Source: Halovenus sp. | Lineage (GTDB): Archaea; Halobacteriota; Halobacteria; Halobacteriales; Haloarculaceae | DNA length: 5,760 bases | Assembly: GCA_003551265.1 (NCBI GenBank) | Contig: PUMG01000340.1 | Span: forward strand, 1 to 5,760 | Direction: 5' to 3' | Shown here: one piece after another, positions 1 through 4,758 of the stretch | Layout of the letters: each line of letters begins with the position of its first letter | How positions within the stretch are numbered: the first letter of the stretch is position 1 | Translations under genes and position numbers: made by a program | The notes under the pieces: generated by a model | Database searches by the model: none | Told to the model about the DNA's origin: nothing | What the model saw: only the letters and a program-made list of their open reading frames with translations

Positions 1-853
1 CGCGCAGGTAGTTGTCGATGACTGCCAGGACACTGATTCCATAGAGGAGCAACAGAGCCCCCTGAACGGGAGCGCCGATAACGAACAGGTACGCGACCGC
101 GGGCCCCCAGACCAGCCAGACGCCGATGAGGGGGAGGATAGAGACGAGAATCATCACGACCGTCCAGAACAGAGCGTTGGGGACGCCGAGGAGGTAGAGA
201 CCGATACCGCCGAGAATCCCCTCCACGATGGCGACAAACACGTGACTTTTCAGCATCGCCCAGGTGAGGACGTTCGTCTCCTCGAAAAACTCCGAGATAA
301 CGTCGTCTTCGAGCGGGGTCACCGTCCGTATCCATGCGAGCAACCTGTCGCCGTCTTTGAGAAAGTAATACAGCAAGAACAGAAGAATCAACAGCCCAAT
401 GGCGACGCGAACAGTGAGGTCGAACACCGTGGTCACCTCCTGGAGCAAGTTCTCGGCAATCGGTCCGGCGTACTGCTCGAAGACCTCGACGAGCGCCTGC
501 TCGATACCGCCGTCGAAGAACTCGTCGAAGTCGACGTAGTGGTTCAACAGCTCGTCGATTCTCTCTGCCGTCGCCGAGTACTCGAAGTCCTCGATGAACT
601 CGATAGCCGTCTGGAGAACAATCGCTGAGATGATAAGCAACGGGATAACCGTGGCTACGATGGCGAATACGGTGAGTACTGCGGCCGAAGCGAGTGGGCC
701 AATTCGCGGCACGAGACGGCGGTGAAGCGGATACAGCAAGAACGCAAGAAGCGAAGCGGCCAGCACGTACTGGGCGAGTGGCTGTACGATGAGAAACGCA
801 ACTGCCCCGAGTGCGAAAACCAGCAACGCGAAAAAGACTTTCTGGTTGTGCAT
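1..853 (-). CDS. AI-2E family transporter (DUF20/PerM-type membrane protein), C-terminus beyond window
   Basis: Reading the minus strand from ATG at 853 gives an open frame of 284 codons to the window edge, so the gene is 3'-truncated by the window, not broken. Hydropathy by eye gives helices near residues 5-24, 27-44 and 56-82. An acidic, poorly hydrophobic loop follows (about 85-145), then helices near 147-165, 203-224, 227-249 and 252-276. This 3 + loop + 4 pattern is typical of the AI-2E exporter-like family. Family-like motifs are YFLKDGDRL (163-171) after helix 4, LGVPNALFW (222-230), and IDNYLR at the cut end, where members usually continue with P. The family moves small solutes across the cytoplasmic membrane. 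Known members include the autoinducer-2 exporter TqsA and some sodium/proton antiporters, and the haloarchaeal substrate cannot be read from sequence. The start is supported by AGAGGTGA about 9 nt upstream. The gene is divergent from the universal stress gene at 1111. Typical members have about 330-370 residues, so roughly 50-90 are missing. Confidence 0.92.
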   Translation of the reverse strand, partial: MHNQKVFFALLVFALGAVAFLIVQPLAQYVLAASLLAFLLYPLHRRLVPRIGPLASAAVLTVFAIVATVIPLLIISAIVLQTAIEFIEDFEYSATAERIDELLNHYVDFDEFFDGGIEQALVEVFEQYAGPIAENLLQEVTTVFDLTVRVAIGLLILLFLLYYFLKDGDRLLAWIRTVTPLEDDVISEFFEETNVLTWAMLKSHVFVAIVEGILGGIGLYLLGVPNALFWTVVMILVSILPLIGVWLVWGPAVAYLFVIGAPVQGALLLLYGISVLAVIDNYLR

Positions 854-862
854 AGTGCATAC

Positions 863-883
863 TCACCTCTGAGAGTCAGGTGA
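863..883 (-). promoter_or_regulatory. Shine-Dalgarno of the AI-2E gene within a possible SD-masking hairpin
   Basis: On the minus strand AGAGGTGA (863-870) matches the anti-SD end of 16S rRNA and lies 9 nt before the ATG at 853. Just upstream, TCACCT (878-883 on the plus strand as AGGTGA) is the exact reverse complement of the SD core AGGTGA. The two could pair as a 6-bp stem with a 9-nt loop and hide the ribosome binding site. The pairing is visible in the sequence. Its use in control is inference, and it requires a transcript starting upstream of 883. An alternative TATA-like stretch at 882-891 would place the start inside or after this hairpin. Confidence 0.4.
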
Positions 884-945
884 TAGTTTTTCGGGTTGTA
901 TGTCATGTAACACCCACTGTCGATATCAGTGTATCGTGTGGGATG

Positions 946-994
946 GTCACGGGGTCGGTAGTCACAGATATCCAGCCGGACGTGACCCCGTTAC
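946..994. repeat. Imperfect inverted repeat in the divergent intergenic region
   Basis: GTCACGGGGTC (946-956) and GACCCCGTTAC (984-994) are reverse complements over 11 positions with one mismatch, separated by 27 nt. The right arm overlaps GGACGTGA (978-985), which is also the first eight bases of the palindrome arm at 1052. Apart from this repeat, the palindrome and the promoters at its ends, I see nothing gene-like in 854-1110. Function is unknown; it could be chance or an extra regulator half-site. Confidence 0.35.
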
Positions 995-1051
995 ACCTCT
1001 TGGAGCCGAATCGAGGAGCACAGACCGCGATATTGCTGGTTTGCGACGATG

Positions 1052-1072
1052 GGACGTGATCAAATCACGTCC
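1052..1072. promoter_or_regulatory. Perfect palindrome upstream of the universal stress gene, candidate operator
   Basis: Arms GGACGTGAT (1052-1060) and ATCACGTCC (1064-1072) are exact reverse complements around a CAA centre. The site ends 38 nt before the ATG at 1111. If the weak TATA-like GATACTT (1078-1084) is used, transcription would start near 1107 with almost no leader, and the palindrome would sit just upstream of the BRE/TATA, the usual place for an archaeal activator. No T-run follows, so it is unlikely to be a terminator. The binding protein is unknown. The dimeric HTH-10 regulator in this window is a candidate by inference only. Confidence 0.55.
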
Positions 1073-1110
1073 GGGTGGATACTTGTCTCTGGAGCGTGTA
1101 CCATCACCTG

Positions 1111-1989
1111 ATGTACGACAGCATTCTCTTCCCGACGGACGGCCGGCCAGGAACGGAGCGAGCGATGGTCCGAGCACTCGACCTCGCGCGGACGTTCGAT
1201 GCGACGATACACGCGCTCTCCGTCGCGGACACGGAATCGGCACCCGATACGCTACCGGAGGAGGAGCAACAGACTCTCCAGGAACAGCTGACAGAGCGTG
1301 GGGAAGCGACAACGCTCGACGTCCAGAACCGGGCTGACGAACTCGATATCGAAGTCGTCCGTCACGTCCGTGAGGGACGGCCGTACCGGGCCATCGTGGA
1401 ATACGTCGAGGAGCAGGGCATCGATCAGGTTGTGATGGGAGTTCGTGGTCGAGCCGACACCGATGTCTCTTACCTCGGGAGTACAACTCAGCGAGTGCTC
1501 ACACACACCGATGCGCCAGTGCTGACAGTTCCCCTGGATGGACCCGAGACGCTTCCTGAGACTGGCCACAGTATGTATGACCGGGTCGTGATACCAACGG
1601 ACGGCAGCGACGCCGCCGAGCGTGCTGCGGCATCTGCACTCACTATCGCCGAACGGTATGGTGCTGACGTCCGAGTGGTGTACGTCGTCGACACGAACAC
1701 CTACGGGTTCGAAGACGCACCCCGGAGCATCGTCGGACTGCTTCGGGAGGGTGGAGAGAACGCAGTCGAGACGGTTGCCGCCGAGGCCCGTGAGGCGAAT
1801 CTACAGGCGTCGACGGCGATTCTCAGAGGTGTGCCAGAGGATGCGATTCTCCAGTACGCCGAGGGGGCCGGAGCCGACCTGCTTGCGATGGGGACTCGCG
1901 GACAGACCGGCGGGGACGAGCGCCTCCTCGGGAGCACCACCGCACGCCTCGTTCGGCGGTCGTCGGTTCCCGTGTTGACGCTTCGGTGA
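1111..1989 (+). CDS. Universal stress protein, tandem two-domain UspA family
   Basis: A 292-residue cytosolic protein made of two UspA domains, residues about 1-143 and 155-292. Each opens with the usual strand and Asp (YDSILFPTDG at 2-11; YDRVVIPTDGSD at 156-167). Each carries the nucleotide-binding signature G-2X-G-9X-G-S/T: G110, G113, G123-S124 in the first, and G261, G264, G274-S275 in the second. Both copies are intact, so ATP binding is likely and the protein may act as an intramolecular pseudo-dimer. The family supports survival under starvation, oxidative or energy stress, usually by unclear mechanisms. I chose ATG 1111 because it gives the canonical M-Y-D start; an in-frame ATG at 1075 would add 12 residues unlike the family. 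A candidate operator lies at 1052-1072. The gene converges on the kinase gene with a 22-nt gap in which I see no clear terminator. Confidence 0.95.
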   Translation: MYDSILFPTDGRPGTERAMVRALDLARTFDATIHALSVADTESAPDTLPEEEQQTLQEQLTERGEATTLDVQNRADELDIEVVRHVREGRPYRAIVEYVEEQGIDQVVMGVRGRADTDVSYLGSTTQRVLTHTDAPVLTVPLDGPETLPETGHSMYDRVVIPTDGSDAAERAAASALTIAERYGADVRVVYVVDTNTYGFEDAPRSIVGLLREGGENAVETVAAEAREANLQASTAILRGVPEDAILQYAEGAGADLLAMGTRGQTGGDERLLGSTTARLVRRSSVPVLTLR

Positions 1990-2011
1990 GAGTTAACACC
2001 AACAGCTGGTT

Positions 2012-3577
2012 TCATCGGCGGACCACAAAAAATGCGAGCAAGAACAGCGTCGCAACGGCTCCAGCGGTCGCTGCACCGGTCTGAGTCTGTCCGAAGAGGA
2101 GACCCGCGGTCACGAACAGCCCTGCTGCGAGAATAGCGTAGGCAAGACCGCTGTTGTCGGTCTCGTCGAGTGATTCGGTACGGACAACAAGTTCACCTCG
2201 CTCGGTCTGTTCGAGGACGGTATCGAGGCGTCGCGGAAGCGTTGCTGCGCCCGGCAGTGAACGACCAAGTTCGTCGCGAACTTCACTGAGCTGTGAACGA
2301 AGCTCGCGTTCGATGTGTCCCTCGCTCACGAGATGCTCTCGTGCGGTGTCGAGGAAGTCGAACTCGGGGTCGAGGCTTCGACAGACTCCCTCGCCAACAG
2401 TGCCAACACGGATGAGTAACATCACATCGGGCGGAATACGAAACGGAAAGTCCTGCAATGACACCGTCAGCTCCGAGAAGATATCGTGCCACGTGACGTG
2501 TGATTTTCCTGCGAGTGACTCCATCGACAGTTCGAGCACCCGCTGGACACGTCGGCGGTCGACAGTCGGTTCGAGCACGTCGAGCGCAACCAGTGCGTCG
2601 ATGAGGCCGCCGATATCTCGCCAGGCGAGCGAGGTGTAGAGTTCGACAATCTGGGCTTTGACCGCTGGCGATAGCTCTTTGCACATCCCGAAGTCGTAGA
2701 TGACGAGTCTGCCCTCGTCGTCGACAGCGAGGTTTCCAGGATGGGGGTCGGCATGGAAGACGCCATCTTCGAGTCCCATCTGAAGATACACCTCCGCGAT
2801 GGTGGTGGCCAGCTCCTCGCGGGTGACGTCTCTCCCGGTGACCACATCCTCGGAGGTTATCTTCTCGCCCTCGACGTACTCCATGACGAGCACCCGTTCG
2901 GTGCTCACCTCCTGCTCGACATCGGGAACGTACACACGGTCGTCGTCAGCGAGGTTCTCTCTGATTCGCTCCATCATCGCCCCTTCTCGCTCGAAGTCGA
3001 GTTCCTGCAGGATTATGTCCTCGAAATCGTCGGCGATGTTCTGCAACGAGTAGCTGTGGCGCTCGGGAGCGAACGTGCCGACGACCGGGACGAGCCGTCG
3101 GATTATGTGGAGGTCGCGCTCGATGTGCTGTCTGAGGTCGGGTCGCCTGACTTTCACCGCGACGCGTTCACCAGTCGAACGGCGCGTTGCAGTGTAGACG
3201 TACGCCAGTGACCCGCCCGCGATGGGTTCGAGTGTCTCGAGGTCGAGAACGGATGTGCCGAGTTCTGCCCGTATGATGTCTTGTGGGTCGGCCTCGTCAG
3301 TCTCCGGAACCTCGTCCTGAAGCGTTGCGAGGGCTTGTGCATACACTGGAGGCACGAGATCAGGGCGCGTCGAGAGTACCTGTCCGGCTTTGACGAACGT
3401 TGGACCGAGGTCGAGAAGCGTCTCGGTGAGGCGCTGGGCACGCTCTTCGTGTGTCTGGCGGGAGCGCTTTCGTGCTGGTCCGAACAGCACGAACCGCCGT
3501 CTGTCCCTGAGAAACGCGACGGCGAACGGGAGCAACCCGAACAGAATGACGACGTACCGTCGGTACCGACCGGTCAT
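2012..3577 (-). CDS. ABC1/UbiB/ADCK-family atypical protein kinase-like protein with C-terminal membrane helices
   Basis: A 521-residue protein with the full UbiB-family core. Residues about 8-22 are hydrophobic. KxGQ is KAGQ at 63-66. The nucleotide loop is IAGGSLAYVY (119-128), the VAVKV lysine is K142, and ExD is E192-L-D194. The catalytic and metal-binding segments are HADPHPGN (275-282) and DFG (295-297). The tail has two likely helices (about 478-495 and 501-518), so it is probably anchored to the cytoplasmic face of the membrane. Family members (UbiB, Coq8/ADCK3) assist isoprenoid quinone biosynthesis as ATPases rather than ordinary protein kinases. Haloarchaea use menaquinone-type quinones, so a quinone or lipid role is likely but the exact step is unknown. 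ATG 3577 is fixed by a strong SD. Oddity: the loop that is Ala-rich (AAAS type) in typical members is AGGS here. It lies 102 nt downstream of the HTH-10 gene on the same strand, so co-transcription is possible although it has its own promoter-like signals. Confidence 0.93.
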   Translation of the reverse strand: MTGRYRRYVVILFGLLPFAVAFLRDRRRFVLFGPARKRSRQTHEERAQRLTETLLDLGPTFVKAGQVLSTRPDLVPPVYAQALATLQDEVPETDEADPQDIIRAELGTSVLDLETLEPIAGGSLAYVYTATRRSTGERVAVKVRRPDLRQHIERDLHIIRRLVPVVGTFAPERHSYSLQNIADDFEDIILQELDFEREGAMMERIRENLADDDRVYVPDVEQEVSTERVLVMEYVEGEKITSEDVVTGRDVTREELATTIAEVYLQMGLEDGVFHADPHPGNLAVDDEGRLVIYDFGMCKELSPAVKAQIVELYTSLAWRDIGGLIDALVALDVLEPTVDRRRVQRVLELSMESLAGKSHVTWHDIFSELTVSLQDFPFRIPPDVMLLIRVGTVGEGVCRSLDPEFDFLDTAREHLVSEGHIERELRSQLSEVRDELGRSLPGAATLPRRLDTVLEQTERGELVVRTESLDETDNSGLAYAILAAGLFVTAGLLFGQTQTGAATAGAVATLFLLAFFVVRR

Positions 3578-3586
3578 CTGCGCTTA

Positions 3587-3594
3587 CACCTCCT
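3587..3594 (-). promoter_or_regulatory. Strong Shine-Dalgarno of the UbiB-like gene
   Basis: AGGAGGTG on the minus strand, 9 nt before the ATG at 3577, is almost fully complementary to the 16S anti-SD. It fixes the start and implies a transcript with a 5' leader, unlike the neighbouring regulator, which shows no SD. Confidence 0.75.
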
Positions 3595-3625
3595 GTGCAT
3601 ACTGGTGGATGTCACCACTCACACC

Positions 3626-3652
3626 GGACGTTCGACCGTCCACAGGTAAATT
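3626..3652 (-). promoter_or_regulatory. Candidate promoter of the UbiB-like gene: TATA-like box plus downstream palindrome
   Basis: AATTTA on the minus strand (3647-3652) is the best TATA-like box in this spacer and predicts transcription starting near 3623, giving a leader of about 46 nt that contains the SD. Between box and start lies GGACGTTCGACCGTCC (3626-3641), a 16-bp palindrome with one mismatched pair. A protein bound there would block the transcription machinery, as expected of a repressor or autoregulator. The inner ACGTTCGACC (3628-3637) recurs in the regulator's promoter at 4331-4340. The box is inferred from position and AT content only. Confidence 0.45.
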
Positions 3653-3657
3653 GTGTG

Positions 3658-3673
3658 GGTGTACATGCACACC
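3658..3673. repeat. 16-bp near-perfect palindrome between the regulator stop and the kinase promoter
   Basis: GGTGTACATGCACACC pairs with itself except for one base pair. It starts 7 nt beyond the regulator's stop codon (3680-3682), just upstream of the TATA-like box at 3647-3652. It could be an upstream regulator site for the kinase gene or a 3' hairpin of the regulator mRNA. No T-tract follows closely, which argues against a standard terminator. ACCGTCCAC is repeated directly at 3635-3643 and 3671-3679, 36 bp apart, overlapping the edges of both palindromes. Confidence 0.45.
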
Positions 3674-3679
3674 GTCCAC

Positions 3680-4318
3680 TCACTCCAGCAAGTCCGCGAG
3701 TATCTTGCGCTGTGCGGCGACCAGGTGTTCGGTGAACGTCGACTGTGCGATGTCGAGCGCAGCAGCAATCTCGGTCGCGTTTGCCCCTTTCGGCCGCTGG
3801 AAGTAGCCCATCTCGTAGGCCGTCGTGAGCACTTCGAGCTGTCGGTCGGTCAGTTTCCCTCGGTTGACGAACACCCGGTCTTCGGGTGAGCCTTCCAGCG
3901 GTGGTTGCAACAGCCGCTGGACGTCAACCGGCGAATACTGCTCACGGAAGGCGGCCATCACGGACTGGAGGGTCTCGAAGTTGCGAGCGTGAAACACCAA
4001 CGTGAGAACACCGTCTTCGGCTGCATACCGATGAACCGGACAGTCGAACTCACCGAGTGTCTCACACGGACAGGTCGCTGGTGTGTCGTGGGCAGTTCGG
4101 TACAGCACGGTCTCGCCGTAGGAGAACACTGGTTCGACGCCTGGAACGTCAGAGAGGTCTCCCTGTGCCATGAACTCGGACACGCTTCCCACATCATTTC
4201 CAAGCGTAACGCTCGTCGAAACCTGTTCGATGAGTCCCTCAGCAGCACTCGACGCGTTGGCGATTGGACAGTCTCCGGGGTTTGCGAATGCAACGGTTGC
4301 TCGTATCCCGCTCGTCAT
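3680..4318 (-). CDS. HTH-10 (Bat-type) regulator with NarO/DmsR-like cysteine motif
   Basis: A 212-residue predicted DNA-binding protein. The C-terminus, about 156-210, starts LTDRQLEVLTTAYEMGYF and continues through the recognition-helix region ATEIAAALDIAQSTFTEHL, which is the HTH-10 domain named after the bacterio-opsin activator Bat. The N-terminal half has C17, C83, C85 and C93, that is C-X65-C-X-C-X7-C. From memory, this CXnCXCX7C arrangement was described in Haloferax volcanii NarO (denitrification) and DmsR (DMSO respiration), where it is thought to sense anaerobic or redox conditions, perhaps through a metal or Fe-S centre. I infer a similar sensor here. The targets are unknown; no nitrate or DMSO reductase gene is in view. 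I chose ATG 4318 (MTSGIRATVAF, family-like); an in-frame ATG at 4417 would add 33 residues that read as translated promoter. No SD precedes 4318, so the mRNA is probably nearly leaderless. The UbiB-like gene follows on the same strand. Confidence 0.9.
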   Translation of the reverse strand: MTSGIRATVAFANPGDCPIANASSAAEGLIEQVSTSVTLGNDVGSVSEFMAQGDLSDVPGVEPVFSYGETVLYRTAHDTPATCPCETLGEFDCPVHRYAAEDGVLTLVFHARNFETLQSVMAAFREQYSPVDVQRLLQPPLEGSPEDRVFVNRGKLTDRQLEVLTTAYEMGYFQRPKGANATEIAAALDIAQSTFTEHLVAAQRKILADLLE

Positions 4319-4330
4319 CTGACTGGTGGT

Positions 4331-4355
4331 ACGTTCGACCCGGGGGGCTTTGAAA
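4331..4355 (-). promoter_or_regulatory. Candidate promoter of the HTH-10 regulator with shared 10-mer
   Basis: TTTCAAA on the minus strand (4349-4355) is a plausible TATA box, predicting a start near 4326 and a leader of about 8 nt. ACGTTCGACC (4331-4340, plus-strand reading) lies 8 nt past the box, between it and the predicted start. The same 10-mer sits 9 nt past the TATA-like box of the UbiB-like gene. Shared sequence and shared placement suggest a common regulator, possibly this protein itself; that is inference. Confidence 0.42.
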
Positions 4356-4603
4356 CTGCTGGCGCGCGCCTCACTGATTGGAGAGAAAGTTGGCGGCCGA
4401 GTCACAGCGACCACCACCAGACACCCTCCTCGATTTCATGGCTGGCATGAGTCCGTTCATTCGCTGCTTGAACTGTCCAGAAATCATTCAAGATATGCTT
4501 GAAAAATCCAGGTCCGCCATGTCAGCTACATTTTGAGTGGAGGCGCGTGAACGAAATAACCGGCACGACAGGCCCTCAGAACCCCGAAGTATGTCTTAGA
4601 GGT

Positions 4604-4618
4604 GTTCGAAATCCGAAC
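4604..4618. repeat. Short inverted repeat GTTCG-N5-CGAAC
   Basis: GTTCG (4604-4608) and CGAAC (4614-4618) are exact reverse complements with a 5-nt spacer. The repeat lies 141 nt before the surface-protein ATG. Its core GTTCGA also occurs in the 10-mer shared by the other two promoters, but the flanks differ. It may be an operator or chance. Confidence 0.3.
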
Positions 4619-4719
4619 GAGCGTAGATTCAGCGATGATAACAGCCAATATACCACACTGAAACTGAGTCTAAGTTGATGACTTTGTGCTCTGCGAGCGT
4701 GGACAGATGCAACAATCCA

Positions 4720-4730
4720 CCGAAATTAAG
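4720..4730 (+). promoter_or_regulatory. Candidate BRE/TATA of the surface-protein gene
   Basis: CCGAAATTAAG combines a BRE-like CCGAAA with an AT-rich TATA-like core and is centred about 33 nt before the ATG at 4759. A start about 26 nt downstream of the TATA-like core would leave only a few nucleotides of leader. That fits the absence of any SD-like sequence before the ATG. Confidence 0.5.
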
Positions 4731-4758
4731 TGGACGGAAAACGAGCATAAACGTAATA

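Larger units (their letters stand above)
4319..4758. other. 440-nt intergenic region between the divergent regulator and surface-protein genes
   Basis: This stretch is AT-richer than the genes and has no convincing coding frame. It holds the regulator promoter at its left end, an inverted repeat at 4604-4618 and the surface-protein promoter at its right end. A 29-codon plus-strand frame at 4447-4536 contains a C-x-x-C pair (CLNC) but has no SD or clear promoter, so I do not call it a gene. I see no tRNA fold, no paired terminal repeats of an insertion element and no T-rich terminator. About 4450-4600 remains unexplained. Confidence 0.6.

Noticed and set aside
1075..1110. 12-residue N-terminal extension of the universal stress protein
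   Set aside because: UspA domains normally begin M-Y-D/M-Y-x directly before the first strand, as at ATG 1111, and the second domain repeats that pattern.
962..1486. Long minus-strand open frame of 174 codons overlapping the universal stress gene
   Set aside because: It is antisense to a clearly conserved gene, is rich in Arg, Pro and Ser as expected for a shadow frame in GC-rich DNA, and shows no family motif.
1990..2011. Possible terminator between the convergent stress and kinase genes
   Set aside because: The only pairing is a 4-bp ACCA/TGGT stem with no T-tract on either strand. The T-run at 2025-2035 on the minus strand is coding (Phe-Phe).
2154..2639. Plus-strand open frame of 161 codons opposite the UbiB-like gene
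   Set aside because: Its Ser/Arg-rich low-complexity composition is typical of antisense frames over acidic haloarchaeal genes, and the opposite strand carries unmistakable kinase-family motifs.
4319..4417. 33-residue N-terminal extension of the HTH-10 regulator from ATG 4417
   Set aside because: The added residues are not family-like and would translate the TATA-like box and shared 10-mer; ATG 4318 gives the expected start.
3905..4450. Plus-strand open frame of 181 codons opposite the HTH-10 regulator
   Set aside because: It runs through the regulator and its promoter, has no recognisable domain and has no start signals.
4447..4536. 29-codon plus-strand frame with a C-x-x-C pair
   Set aside because: It has no Shine-Dalgarno or clear promoter, no known similarity and only one Cys pair; chance frames of this length are common.
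4598..4622. T-loop-like sequence GTTCGAAATC suggesting a tRNA 3' half
   Set aside because: No T-stem pairing, anticodon arm or acceptor stem could be formed around it; the match is explained by the short inverted repeat.
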